Assembly (NCBI GenBank): GCA_027576995.1
Contig: JANBQC010000046.1
Span: 1 to 64,000, forward strand
Reading direction: 5' to 3'
Source of the DNA: Dimargaris cristalligena
Lineage: Eukaryota > Kickxellomycota > Dimargaritomycetes > Dimargaritales > Dimargaritaceae
Length of the DNA: 64,000 nucleotides
Both the position numbers and the translations under genes were made by a program. Shown here piece by piece: positions 1 through 11,542 of this stretch. The notes below the pieces were generated by a model. That model ran no database searches, was not told the origin of the DNA, and worked only from the letters and a program-made list of their open reading frames with translations. The number at the start of each line of letters is the position of its first letter. The stretch's first letter is position 1.

Positions 1-1028
1 AGTAAGTTATATACCAGTAGAATACTGGTATTTATTGACGAGAAATGTGCATCGACGGTTCGCCTAGGGCAATAGTTCTATACTGGGCATTCTCTTTTTA
101 AATTTAGGACTGGGGCCCAGTCGGACCGGTATAGTGGGTCGCCCTACCCCTCGGGATCCAGTAGTCAGTACCAGCATGATGATCGCGATACCTTCGTGGA
201 CGACAGTAAACTCCTCAACGGCACTGTCGAGCGCAAACGCAAAATACCGGGTTCCAAGGATAGTAATGGGACCAGCATACGAAAGAAGACCAAACCTGGC
301 TCAAACCGAAACTCACCTTCCCTTAAATCCGCCCCCAATCACACCAAAATTCCGGCTAAGCTACTTGACGGCTCCCCCAAACGTAAACCCTCGGCATCGC
401 GGAGCAATAGTTCCTCTCAACGAAAAGCATCGTCATTCGGGTATGCATTTTGTTCAACTTTCTATTACGGGGAAGCTAATCGTCCCCAACCTGCAATTGT
501 ATTTGAAATGTGGAACGTATGGGGCCACTGTAGCGATTTGCTTATAAGGGTAAAAATATGATCCCCCAGTGTCCCTCTTCACTTGATCGAAGGGATTTGC
601 TTTACAATATATACACTCGAGCCTTATTATTTAACCCAATGGCCCATACGTGGGCTCAACTATTGGTCTATTTGTAATTGACTGTACTGTATCCGCTACT
701 GGCCTCCTACTCGATAGATCAACTTCCTCTTCCTTGCTGTCTATGCCTCCACCGCCGCTCGATAATAATTCAAATTTTATAGGTAAGTGCCCCCGAGTTT
801 CGGAAATTCCGTTCCCTCGATATGGCCATACTCCGCCCCACCTCCAGTCACCGGCTACCAAAGCTAGTTAGTCTAACTGGTTGTCGTTTTGTTCCATTAC
901 TAATCTTACGCGGTTACCTTTGTGCAAACCCATAACCACCTCGTCGCCTAGACGTCGATGGAAGCGAAGATCTCGAGGAATTTTTCCAAGATTTTTCCGA
1001 GATGAACCAAACCAAGAGCGTCGTATAA
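1..1028 (+). CDS. 3' end of a basic, serine-rich protein (partial, spliced)
   Basis: Partial gene; the 5' part lies outside the window. Position 1 is the last base of an exon, followed by a perfect GTAAGT donor at 2. Predicted exons are 1, 108..440, 718..782 and 952..1028, and all phases agree (phase-2, phase-2 and phase-1 joins). The visible C-terminal ~157 residues are disordered: Tyr/Ser/Gly-rich, then several Lys/Arg clusters such as RKRK and IRKKTK that resemble nuclear localisation signals, then a Ser-rich stretch, a Pro run and an acidic tail (VDGSEDLEEFFQDFSEMN) ending at TAA 1026-1028. This composition suggests a nuclear or chromatin-associated protein, but I recognise no domain or family. 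The exon structure is the main support. Confidence 0.6.
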
Positions 1029-1711
1029 ATAGACATACCGTTACTCATTTTTCGCCCTCCGTCCCCCCCCACCCACCCGATTTCCCTGCATCCGATTACC
1101 CCTCACTCCACCACCTACCCACTCCCTTTGCTTTCCCTGTGCTATAACCAAACCACCGATCGTGTACAATGTCCCTTCATCACCTTTCCTTCCATTTATA
1201 TTTCCGCTTCAGTATAATTCGTTATCTGTGGTTGTTCTTTTGTTCTTTATGTTCTAGAAATTCCACTTGCTTTACCACCCCGCCTTTATATACTCGCACA
1301 ATAGCTCACCCTTTTTGCCCTTTTTCCTAAACACGTGTCCCTCATTTTTGCAACGCTATATACCACAATGTTCACTTTATCTACATCCAGCGTCTCCTCC
1401 CCCCCCTTCGATAAAGATTTTATAAGCAGGCTTACACGCTAATTCCTTACCTGGCTACTCCCCGAAATCAGCCCTAGCACATGGCATCCGGCCTGTATAA
1501 TGGGTGAATGGCCAGTACAATGCCAAAAACAACCCTAGAATTCTGTAATCAACCGCTCTACATAAAACGACAAACCCCAGGGCAATGGGGTGCATACATG
1601 AACACTAATTTGCACAGATGGGTCTATTTATAGCCAATACATATAATAATAGTTAAGGGTGGGGGGAAACGGATGAGCAAAAATGCATGTCAAAACTGGT
1701 GCGTATAATAA
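1029..1711. other. convergent intergenic spacer
   Basis: About 0.7 kb between two convergent 3' ends. It is pyrimidine-rich at first and then AT-rich, presumably holding both 3' UTRs and poly(A) sites. No exon or RNA gene was seen. Confidence 0.5.
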
Positions 1712-4170
1712 TTACTTGTCCTTCCGGATCATACGGTTGAATATGCCCAAGGGATTGATGGCAAAATCCAGGCGGGACCGGTCGCTTTTGGCCGAATGCT
1801 GGCTGGACACAGACATCCGCCGGGAAAGGCCACTCCTGGCTAGTGATGGGGCTTTGTCAGCACTATCACCATCCCCCATACCACCACCGGCAGTGGATTG
1901 GGTGGGCGTTTGGGGTACGGTCGTTGAAGCCGTGGCTATCGATTCTGTGGGCGTTTCCGAGGAAGGGGTAGCGGACAAGGACGCGGATTTAGAACCCTTC
2001 AAGCGCTCGGCCGTGGGGGGTTGGCCTACCTGGTCGCTATGGCTTAAACCATTCGTTTGGTTCGCCAATGCCGGCCGGGATTCCGGAGCGGTAGTCCCGG
2101 GCTTATCGGACGGTGATACAGTCTCACGCTCGGGGGGCGTGTTTTCGGTATCGTTCTCCGCTGTAACTTCCGGTACCGCCGCATCGCCCGAGGATGCAGT
2201 CGGTTGCAGTTCGGCCGTAGATGGTCCTTTCTCTCCAGGGGGCGGTCTCGCCGGCCCCGCTACTCCGGTACTACCCATGGCATTAATCACCGCCACTTTG
2301 TCACGCACCGACTTGCGGCTTCGGAACAGGGAAAGGAAGGACTTGTCCCGCTGCCAGGCCGAAGTAAGCCAGTTACTACGGCTGGTGTTGGTCGGGACCG
2401 AATGCAGGGAAACCGAAGAGGCGAAGGGACGGGGGCGGGGCTGGGGCAGTAGTGATTGGGTCGGTTCGGCGGGCTGTTTGCGTTTCAGAGGATTGTAGAG
2501 ACCCGACCAGCGGGATGCGGCGGCGGGTTGCAGTGGGGGTGAAAAAGGACTGTCCGATGGGGTTGGGCTCAAATGCACGCTGTCCAAATGCTGGGTTACA
2601 GTGAAGTCGGACTGCTGAGATTGGACATCGCAGTTGTCCACGGCGGAATCTGTGGGGGACGTATCGACACCTAAGCGAGCCCCCCCCGGCTTTCTCAAAC
2701 CGGATGGGTATCGATACCGGGCCTCGGGAGTCCTGTAGGAGGCCATTGTACGGTAGGTGGGGCGTGGTGCAGCTGGGGGTAGCTTAGTCTGGACTTCCGG
2801 CGTGGTGGTTGAATCGGGGTCCACTGTGATCAGCCCGCTTTCGGTCCGGGTGAACTGGTTGACATGCGCGCCCGGGGAGAGGGTTTCACAAATTCGGAGA
2901 GTACTCTCGGTTCCGCTGAATAGTAACATAATATCACAAGAAAGATGGTGGTGGTGGTGTGGAAAGAGGGTAAATTATTACACGCCCACATAAGGTATCC
3001 ATTAGATTAGGTGAGTGGATTTTGACCTGCGTGCAGATAAAGGGTAGCGGGCGAGATGTAGTATGTAGTAGCTCTACGTCGGCCAGGTTGGTAAAACCGA
3101 CCGTTTGGGAATAGTGAGTAGTGAGTAGACTTACGCATCGAGTGCCTCGTCAGTGAATTCCAGGTAGAAATTGTACTTGTGCGAACTAGCAGGTAAAACT
3201 CCCTGGTTTTTGTAGAACCGGTACTTGACGCTTAGCGGCCAGGGTTTCCGAGCTGTAGGAAATATAAGCCATGCGTATGGCCAGGTGGTGTTTTTATGAT
3301 ATGATTAGCGGATCCAAATTTGGCTGAGAATCGCTCAAGGAAGCGGGTAGGCCCCACGAGATGGGTCGGAGAAGAGTGCCGCCGTGCTTCATGCCAACTC
3401 GCGCGGGCCATTTTTTAGCAGCCCGGCGTCACATAAAAAGAACACAGGGTAGGGAAGGGAAGGGGGGGACTTACCGTGGTGCAAACTATAGCCGTTGCCT
3501 CGAATCACTCCTTTGGCGAATCCGCACCGGAGGGCACAGAGGACAGCGAGCTGGAGAGCGATGCGATTTCCACCGAAGTTATCGGGTTTGTTATGGTTCC
3601 AAAATAAAAATAGACGCGTCATTAATAATAAGCCGGGCGGGGCACATTTAATATAGCAAACCGAATATTGGTGATGTGGTTTAAAGACTGTATTCATACA
3701 GATATATCACTACCGCTTGTTTATCCAATCTTACCTGTATTTGTTCCTGTAGCTCGGCTGATTTTTCGTAGATGGTGTGGTACTCCTCACTGTGGTGACT
3801 GGTGGGGCGGAGTTATGGCCGAGTTGGGTTGATTTTAAACCCCGGAAACATAGGTTAAATTAGGGCATTAGAACACTTGGGTTAGTGGGGTAAGGTAACC
3901 ACTAATGAAAGAAACCAGGGGCCTCCGAGACCTATATCAAATCACTGAGTATATAATACAAGGCCGGGAAAGTACGGGAAAAACCCCAATTACTTAGACT
4001 CCGTTTACCCGGATACTACCCAGCCCTATGGCTACCACCCATTCGTATGCCTGGCCTTGGCCGACAGTCAGGGCTTGAACTTACTTGAAATAGCGCAAGG
4101 ACACTTGAATCACCTCGTCCCTCACGCATAGAAGGCGGGTTTCGGGTATACGGAAAGAATTGAAATCCAT
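1712..4170 (-). CDS. orphan five-exon protein, 512 aa
   Basis: Predicted exons on the minus strand are 4085..4170, 3735..3789, 3475..3550, 3135..3252 and 1712..2915. Donors are GTAAGT/GTAAGA/GTAAG, acceptors are CAG, and the total of 1539 bp is in frame. The start is the ATG at 4170 (MDFNSFRIPETRLLC...). The first ~115 residues alternate hydrophobic and polar positions like a compact folded domain (for example LCALRCGFAKGVI and KYNFYLEFTDEALDA). The remaining ~400 residues are disordered, rich in Ser, Pro and Thr, with basic patches (RSRKSVRDK) and a basic end (FNRMIRKDK). I do not recognise the family. Exon 2 could instead start at 3798 in the same phase, adding three residues. The gene lies ~1 kb downstream of IES6 on the same strand. 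Exon joining is inference; the long last exon is directly visible as an open frame. Confidence 0.65.
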
Positions 4171-5192
4171 GGCCAATGAGTCGCTCTTTCGCTAATGGGG
4201 TGGGCTTGTTGGCGGGGTCTGTGAATCGCGGTGAACCGGATCGACTGAGAGGCGATGAGGCAATTAGCACAGCTATATCGGAGTTGGTGGTACTGGAAAA
4301 GGCAAATGCGCGGGAATGAAAAAAGAAGCCAATGTGCGTAGCATATATTTCGAATACACAACAGGTGAATATATTTTAGATATACGAACGGCTGCTAACC
4401 GGGCTATCGGAACTATATTAGAAACTATCCGGAGAACAAATATATGTATATAACATAATAAGGGAATGAGGGTGACCAGATGGACAAACTTAAAAAAAAT
4501 AAGTACAAACACCTACGTAGGTCAAGGAATCGGTAGTATATATGGTAAATAGGTAGGTACATGGCTGGTGGAATCTTCCCCCTGAAATAACTTGGCCGTA
4601 TGGCCTGCCTCTGGAAGTTCACGACCGACAAGCCAATATTCAGAGCAACTTGCACCTGAATCTGGGGTTCAGATACTCTATGGCCTACCTTGACGTGGGT
4701 CAATACAAGGTTTGCATTAAAAGCAGGGCTGCCTTTCGAATGTTACCAGTTCGTCGTGAAGAAATTGTTATTGTTTTGATTATTCCCTTCGTGGCCATCC
4801 TTGGTTTATATGGGCCATTGTATCGGCCCGGTTGATGGACCCCATTAGGGTATGACAACCCGACTACTAGGTACGACAGCCGCTGGGCCCACTGCTGATT
4901 TAGGAAGGCGCCTGCACTTGGACAATCTATGTAATCAGGGCAATGGAGAAGCCCACTACTGGCAAGCCCTGGGGGAAGGAGATGCCCGGTTCATTCACCA
5001 CAAGTCCATAAGCGATTATGCAAATGGTACAACTCGATATACTTTATTTCTCATAAACATAAATATTACAATAAGATGGGGGAGGGGGCTTGAAAATGCC
5101 AGATCCTACAAAATTGGATTTATACTATCGCCGGACAGACCATTGGACCATTCTCACCTCAGTCACACTCTACGCGAAAAGACGGGAAAGCC
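4171..5192. other. intergenic spacer upstream of the orphan gene
   Basis: About 1 kb between the start of the orphan gene and the stop of IES6, both on the minus strand; it presumably carries the orphan's promoter. Short frames occur on both strands, but none has usable donor/acceptor pairs or a convincing composition. Confidence 0.4.
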
Positions 5193-6053
5193 TTATTTGA
5201 GGACTACATGGGCATTTCGTAACTCTAGATACTGCTGTTCGGTGCCGCGTGGCAATTGCTGAATATGCTGGTACACCTCCATATTGTGATACCGGAGATT
5301 AGTTTTGGGGTCGGTGTAGGGTGCCTAGAACAAAACGGAAACGATATTGCAATTGAATCAACGGGAAAAGGCAGGTTAAATAGGGCTGTATACTTTAGGA
5401 TATAGTTCAGCAATGCCCACTACCACCAATGCACTCGCAGCTAAAATGTGGTATAATTGGGCCACAAGCCGAATGAGTAGAGGGGCCTCGCTTTGCGCCC
5501 TCTATATTAATTGTCAATGACATCCTACCTCAAAGCCTGTAATATCGCAGTACTTGGGCTGGGGCAAAATGGATGGCGGGGCCTCCATCGACCAGTCTAT
5601 TGTAAAAAGGTGGTTCGGAATACCCGGGTGGAAAACATGCGGTTTAAAAAGCAGAGCGGGTTAAAACAGAAGTAGGTGGGGTTGGCCCTGTGTTTTATGC
5701 GTGCAATAGTTTTTGCATTAACGTGTAGTGAGCCGAAGCGGCCGAGTGGGGTCCTGGATTGCTTCGGAGAGTGGGTATAACTTACATGTGGGGAAGTCAA
5801 TGGGGTACGTGGTGGCCTTCTCCATCGTCAGAACCTGCTTAAAGGATTTGTACTTCTTGGTGGATTTGTAGTTGGGATTTTTAAATGGTTTCGCTGCCTC
5901 GAGCAGATTGGGAATGCCGTCGGGCTGAGCTGCCGGAGGTGCTAAGCCAATGCTGCCTGCCTCGTCGTCCGAATGGTCGGACGAAGCGATGGTCACTACC
6001 TTGCGGCCTCCATTGCCGGAGGTGGCCGTGGCTTTGCGTTTGAGAGCGGACAT
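5193..6053 (-). CDS. IES6: INO80 chromatin-remodelling complex subunit Ies6/INO80C
   Basis: Ies6 is an actin-related-protein-associated subunit of the INO80 remodeller in the nucleus. Exons are 5786..6053, 5529..5596 and 5193..5324, with a phase-1 and then a phase-0 join, giving 155 aa. The start is the ATG at 6053, after which a short basic/acidic N-terminus is followed by the family signature AAKPFKNPNYKSTKKYKS at about residues 50-67. The C-terminal YL1-C domain spans exons 2-3, with KYCDITGFE, then YTDPKTNLRYHNMEVY, ending LRNAHVVLK. Length and order match fungal Ies6 and human INO80C; no key segment is missing. Introns of 204 and 189 bp have GTAGGA and GTAAGT donors. Identification is by recognised motifs and is confident. 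Confidence 0.95.
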
Positions 6054-7921
6054 GGTTGGGAAGTCGGAGAATGGGGATTGCCGGACGCGTAAGAAAGGGT
6101 CAACCAATAATGTATCGAATCAATAGAAAGGGCGCATTCCAATGGCCGGGAAAGGAGGGGCAGTGAGTAGAGTAAGGTGGGTAGGGAACTCAACTGAGGT
6201 GGTACCTTCCCGCATCTATACTCTCTCCTTTAAGCGAAGAGTGGTGGTGGCTCTTCCATTTCACCACGATGGAGTACACTAGGAATTCAGCCAAGATACA
6301 CTGCTTGGTCGTTGGGTTCGGAAACCCAAGACATGGTGCTGGCGTATTCCTCTAGCTAGCGGCCATATATGTGTGTTTTAATGAAGTAGCTATTAATACT
6401 GGTCAAAAATAAATATTTAAAATGTGGTTTTGTTATGTAATTCACACTGCCGTGTCCTTGGATTCAGAAAAGTTGATCGATTTCAAGATGATCATGTTGA
6501 GAATGGTTAATGTACCATACTATACAAATATTATCTTCGCCCTTGGTACGGCAAGATGTGCATAGGCGAACAAGCCATTTAGCAATAATGTATGTACCCC
6601 TAATCACAGAGAATCGGTATTAGCCCACCGCTTTTTCAGTAGAAGCCTTACAATCGCGCCTACCATATTACAATTCCAACTACCACATCTTGATTGCAGA
6701 TTCATACTCACATTATCTTCCACCCGCTATCTGACTAGTCTACATATCGGGTTTAGTGACCTAAATCAGCCCATATACGTAATCTAGTTCCTATCAGCCT
6801 ATGGTTATTATCATTTTGCAGGTCTTGTATTGTGTGCCCTTTGGTAATGACTGCCGTCGACGGTACTTTGGGCGTTGTCATTTTAATATCAACATAGCCT
6901 CCCCGTTGTAGCAGCTGTATTGGCAGGTAAAATGGACAGTATCATAAACTATATGTGGGCAGGGTGGGGCTTTTTTAGTCACATGGTCAAGTGTGGATGG
7001 TAAAGGTAATCCAGCGGCCGTCATTAATCGCATTTCATCCGCCCCCGTCGGCAGTCTCCCAATGACATCTACTAACTGGACCCTACATGAATTCTACCTA
7101 ATCCTCCAGACAACTAGGTCAGATGATAACCATTAACTAGTTACTGGAGCGACATGGGAGGCTTTTTGGGGGCATTCTACTCTATGATTCGTACAGGCTG
7201 TTATAAGACTAAAACGCACCGTCGCCTCGACAGCGGTCATTTTCCTCGAGCAAAATCCCGCAAATCTCTTTGTTTAGTGGGTAAATGAGATAGGGTGGGC
7301 CTAAATATGAGTTAAATGATAGGTGGCAAAGACCAAGAAAAAAGGAGACCCTTAATACAATTGGGCGATTACAACTAAGTGCCCCAAATCCTACTGGTCT
7401 TGTTTATGTCTGTCAAGTTTGTCTATCCCGCCACTATATGATTGCCCATAGCCCTCACCTTCACCATCACTTTAAGAGAAAATAGAGGTACAGGTCAAGG
7501 AAAATCAAGGAGTATCGTTGCTTTCTGTGGACCGCCCAAAGTTACTCCGCCCGCTTGATTTGTTTAACCGGCGTGGTTTACGATGGCATGGATTGGTCTA
7601 TTGCATTACCATTGGGGACGGCCTACGCAGGTCGGGCGGCATGGATATAAGCATGCTTCATTCATACATCTATATAAAAAGGGCAAGGGAAAAGACCGCG
7701 CTTTTGAACAAATAGCCCATGTATTCATAGTTACCGACTTATGTCATTTCCTTATTTTTATAGTCTTACCTTCAACTGTCACCATCGCCTGTACTAAAAT
7801 TATATAGCATTGTAGTGTTATATATTGACATTCTAATCCCTACTCTCACTCAATCTAATTAATACCGTCTATTTATTTACCCCTCCTTTAATTAATATTA
7901 ACTCAAGGACTATTTCTAATC
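6054..7921. other. divergent intergenic region
   Basis: About 1.9 kb between the start of IES6 (-) and the start of the two-span membrane protein (+), so it should contain both promoters. It is AT-rich. Frames are short and unconvincing, and no RNA gene or repeat was recognised. Confidence 0.45.
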
Positions 7922-8557
7922 ATGCCACCGAAATGTCTCGCCGTTCCCCTAGAGCGCTATCACGGCTATTTCATCGGGGCATTCGTGACCCTTATAGCCT
8001 CGATTGGGCTATTTTTAGGCGGCCGATTTGTCCGAGATGATGTCGAAGAAAACGGCGAGGTTTTCTCCGATCACTTTGGCGCTTTTCTCGCATTAAATAT
8101 CATTGCCACGATTTTAGTTGTTCTTGCACTTGGTCTAATTTTCATTGGCGTAATTCGTCGAGCAAGTGTAAGTCAAATAGCCATTAAAGAAAGCTGGGTC
8201 AATGTATCCTATTTACCATGACTCACAGTATAGTGTAATGAATGCTACTGCAACAGTACTCTACTTCTACCATGCTCCTAAATATATTTTCCTTGTCCAA
8301 CCCAGCCAACTTCGCGCCATTTACTTATACCCGACATATATATATGTATTTAGATTCTATCTGAACGGAGGGAGGAGGAGCGGGAAATCCGGCGAGACCA
8401 GCGTCGGCAAAATCGACAACGCCATAGCCGGGGCAATGCTCGTTCCAAAGCGCACACTTCAGTCACAGTGAACTCCAATGTTTCTAAAAGCAAAGAGTCT
8501 GTCACTTTCAAAACCCACGACCCAAGTGCCAAGGAAACGCCTATTCTCCCTCTGTAG
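7922..8557 (+). CDS. small two-span membrane protein, paralogue A
   Basis: Exons 7922..8167 and 8354..8557 (donor GTAAGT, acceptor TAG, phase 0) give 149 aa. Two hydrophobic segments are obvious: about residues 17-38 (YFIGAFVTLIASIGLFLGG) and 55-80 (a long Leu/Ile/Val run). After the second span the chain becomes a charged, Arg/Glu/Gln-rich cytosolic-like tail followed by a Ser/Thr-rich end. The first span and the intron position closely match the next gene downstream (IGAF...IGLF.G.R.V; intron in phase 0 just after the second span), so the two are likely tandem paralogues. I recognise no family and propose no function. The tail is only supported by the spliced frame. Confidence 0.75.
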
Positions 8558-9446
8558 CGCTACCCTATACGTCCCACTTTATAAGTGATACCGTCCTATT
8601 CGTTTTTTTAGAGTAATAAGCATGCCCTCATCTCGAACTCCGTTTTCTTATACACCCAAAGGTATCATTTCATTTATACCTGTGTGGCCATTATGACTTT
8701 CGTCAAAGTAAATCCCACTGTCCCACTTTCAACCAAAATTATGTAAGATTTTTATTTCTTGGAGACTGCAGCCCATCTCCAATTGTACACAATGGAGTAG
8801 AGTAGTGTATTTCTTTACCACTTCATCTGCCTTTACCTTTTTGAAAAACCGAGTAAAATGATCTGCTTACTGCAAAAACAACAATATAATTCAAGCATGC
8901 ATCAGCTAAACGACATGCCTTCTCCAACAACATTTATATGAGGAAGGGGAAAAGAGGGGGTGTACTGAGAGGAAAAACAGGAAATGAGTTCGCTTGAGAA
9001 GGTGTGTAGGCACACGGATCGACACCATCCTAATGCCAGTAGTTAAGCCAATAGCCGTTCGACGACTTTGAGGCGGCTCTTCATCGTCGTCCAGGAATGG
9101 GTACCGCAGTGCCAATCCCTACGCATTGATCACCATGGGACCAGAGAGTATCAGGTGGACTAAGTGAATCCCAATATAGTCGATAAGTCCTTCCGAATGC
9201 CATCTATGCAAGAGTCCTCCAAGGCCCAGTTCTGGGACGAATGGGTTCCTGACCTCGGCTCGGTTTTGCCACTTTCACTTTCACTTTCAACCGACGAGAT
9301 ATTCACAGTACACTTGTCCATTTATACCAGATAATTTCCTGAATCTCCGTCTCCCCCCTCTCCTTGACTTTTTATGTTTTTATGTATTTTTGGGAGGGAT
9401 CAGTTATTGATTGGTTAATTCTCAATTAGGTATTATATTCTCACCC
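8558..9446. other. intergenic spacer between the tandem membrane genes
   Basis: About 0.9 kb. It includes a short run of CACTTT/CTTTCA repeats near 9270-9290 and a pyrimidine-rich segment before the next ATG, consistent with a promoter. No gene was seen. Confidence 0.4.
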
Positions 9447-10145
9447 ATGGCATTCTATACTCAACCCCGCCCCGTTTTATTAATAGGGGCGTTCTTTATT
9501 CTACTCGGCATCGGTCTCTTCGCCGGCAGCCGGGTCGTTGCCGTTGACTATTACTATGGTAATAGCACCTACCAGACGGCTTCAGTACAATACTACGGTC
9601 TAACCTGGTCCGGCGTGGCCGCATTCGTCATTGGCTGGGGTTTCGTGGGCCAGGGATACTACCTTCGGAAGCGCCGGGTAAGTGCTAAGTGGCAGTGACA
9701 TAGTTTGCGCGTAGTAAGCAAGGTGGAAAATCCCCACACTCGACTAGTATTTCCTTCAATTGTAATGGTTGACCCCCCCCATTTGAATGGCTGGCTGCAG
9801 CTATGTTCCAGGTAGAGTGTCGCACTAATAACATATCCTTATTATTCCCCATCTCGCTTTGGCTAACGGGGCCTGGTTTAATAAAATAATCTCTTTTTGC
9901 AATTTCAGATTGCTGCCATCAACCAAGGTTACGCTACTCCGTATCCACCAGGGGTCCAGCCCGCCGGTTTCTACCAGCCCCAGCAGCCCCCCGCCATGTA
10001 CCCAATAGCCCCCCAGATGTATCCGGCTGCTCCCGGTATGTACCCCCCGCAACCGCCCATGAACCCCGCTCCCAATGGATATCCCCAGAAGCCCGTTATG
10101 AGCCCGGGGTCCTATGTTTACCCACCCCAACCCGCCCACACTTAG
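9447..10145 (+). CDS. small two-span membrane protein with Pro/Tyr/Met-rich tail, paralogue B
   Basis: Exons 9447..9677 and 9909..10145 (donor GTAAGT, acceptor CAG, phase 0) give 155 aa. The ATG at 9447 opens MAFYTQPRP, followed by a first span (LLIGAFFILLGIGLFAGS), a short extracellular-like Tyr/Ser loop and a second span (WSGVAAFVIGWGFVGQGYYL) capped by RKRR. Exon 2 encodes a repetitive tail built from MYP, PPQP and APN units, resembling the Pro/Tyr-rich tails of adaptor-binding membrane proteins. The first span and intron position are shared with the upstream gene, which supports duplication followed by divergence of the tails. Function is unknown. A WW- or SH3-binding tail is only a guess. 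Confidence 0.8.
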
Positions 10146-10603
10146 GAGATACCCAAGATTTAAGCGTTCACTCGCTCCACCAGCCTTCCACGTTTTGCTC
10201 ATCTGTGACTGTTTAAAATAATGACTGTGGTCAATAAGTGTAACGACCCGGTCGCATAGTCTAACATACTAAATAGCGGCTAGTCCGTCAAAGCAGTACA
10301 TACCGTTAATTATATAGCAATTTAGTACTTAGCTGTGTTTTCCGTTGCATCATTAAAATAAATAAATTATTAAATAGTTAGCTACATTTCCATATGCTTG
10401 ATAATTGGCTCAGTTGCTATCATCGAAACAAAAAATCGGAGGCATTTTGCCCAAAGTTGTGAGGTCACCGCGAATCGCACTATAATATAGAGTACCGCTG
10501 CCGGCTATTGGATCCACTCTAAAGCTGCACACACTATTACTGATTAGTCGTCCGCCCATCCATCCCGTAATATTATAAAATTACCTCAAAACTTATATTT
10601 TCA
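10146..10603. other. spacer before 5S rRNA
   Basis: AT-rich spacer with no open frame of note, holding the 3' UTR of the membrane gene and the region upstream of the 5S gene. Confidence 0.4.
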
Positions 10604-10719
10604 GTTGTGGCCATATGTACCAGTTTGCACCGTATCCCGTTAGATCTGCGAAGTTAAGTTGGTATCAGCCAATTTAGTACTGAGGTGGGTGACCACTTGG
10701 GAATAGTTGGTGCTACAAC
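10604..10719 (+). rRNA. 5S ribosomal RNA, copy 1
   Basis: This 116-nt sequence follows the eukaryotic 5S consensus throughout, including the conserved GCGAAGTTAAG and TTAGTACTGAGGTGGGTGACC blocks that hold the internal Pol III promoter. The ends GTTGTGG and CTACAAC pair to form helix I. A run of six T (10720-10725) directly after the 3' end is a Pol III terminator. An identical copy lies on the other strand at 16944-17059. Confidence 0.95.
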
Positions 10720-10725
10720 TTTTTT
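10720..10725 (+). terminator. Pol III T-run terminator of 5S copy 1
   Basis: Six T residues immediately after the 5S 3' end. The following ~20 bases are also shared with the second 5S copy. Confidence 0.8.
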
Positions 10726-11041
10726 CTATTATTATGGATTTTTTGGCACAACCATTCCCTTTTTACTTTAGGCAAAATGGGCACTATTCTATAAGAGTGC
10801 AGGGAAGATATTTATTGCTAAATACGTAAATACTAAAATTATATTTAAATGTCGACATAGTAATATGTATATATAAAAGATGGAGTAGTGTAGGTAGATT
10901 GGGCCGATACGATTGAAGGGCTTTTTTAAATGATTACATAATGGAATTCCTATTAGGGCGCTCTAGGTGTAGTCAGTTGTGGAGGAGACAAGGTCTCAGG
11001 TAAAGGGGGAAAAAAAGAAATAAGTATGATACCGTTACTCA
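10726..11041. other. spacer between 5S copy 1 and the minus-strand membrane gene
   Basis: About 0.3 kb of AT-rich sequence with no gene seen; it should contain the 3' UTR of the minus-strand gene. Confidence 0.4.
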
Positions 11042-11542
11042 TTAAGACTGGGGGAACTGAACGTGCACTTCGCTATCACGACTCTTCCGACGAGGTGGCG
11101 GCGGCACCCCACTGCCGGGGGCCTGGGAATAGGAGGTGGGTGCGCTGATGTACTGGTCGTCCGCATCCGAAACGTCCGCGTTCCGGCCCATGGAATGCTG
11201 GGGATAGCCGGGGGGACCACCGGGCTGGTGCATCGGTTGGGCCATGCCGACCGCGGGATGCTGATGATGTTGAGCCCCGCCGTAGCCTTCTTCACTTTCG
11301 GCCTTGTTAAGGTTCAGCAGGGACATAATGTGACCAAGTACCAGCAGCAGACAACCGGCCACCAGAATACCCCAGGAGGCATAGATGAGGCGACGGCTCA
11401 CCTTATGGCCCATGTACTTCTTGCGGGATACGCGGGTGTGGATCCCGAAAAGGATAATGGCCACGACCATAAGAAAACTGCCAAAGGCCGAACAGCCAAT
11501 GGCCAGCCGGCGTTGGGCGCCGTAGAATTGGGGGGAAACCAT
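11042..11542 (-). CDS. two-span membrane protein with disordered Gly/Pro/His tail, 166 aa
   Basis: Single-exon frame from the ATG at 11542 to a stop at 11042. Two transmembrane segments are visible, about residues 12-36 (IGCSAFGSFLMVVAIILFGI) and 50-73 (LIYASWGILVAGCLLLVLGHIM), separated by a basic loop (HTRVSRKKYMGHKVSRR). The tail is rich in Gly, Pro, His, Met and Gln and then becomes polar, with PPPPRRKSRDSE near the end. Overall architecture resembles the two plus-strand genes at 7.9 and 9.4 kb, but the spans are not obviously homologous and there is no intron. No known family was recognised. Confidence 0.8.
   Translation of the reverse strand: MVSPQFYGAQRRLAIGCSAFGSFLMVVAIILFGIHTRVSRKKYMGHKVSRRLIYASWGILVAGCLLLVLGHIMSLLNLNKAESEEGYGGAQHHQHPAVGMAQPMHQPGGPPGYPQHSMGRNADVSDADDQYISAPTSYSQAPGSGVPPPPRRKSRDSEVHVQFPQS

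Noticed and set aside
1683..2498. 271-codon plus frame
   Set aside because: Antisense shadow of the last exon of the orphan gene; that exon is supported by in-phase upstream exons on the minus strand.
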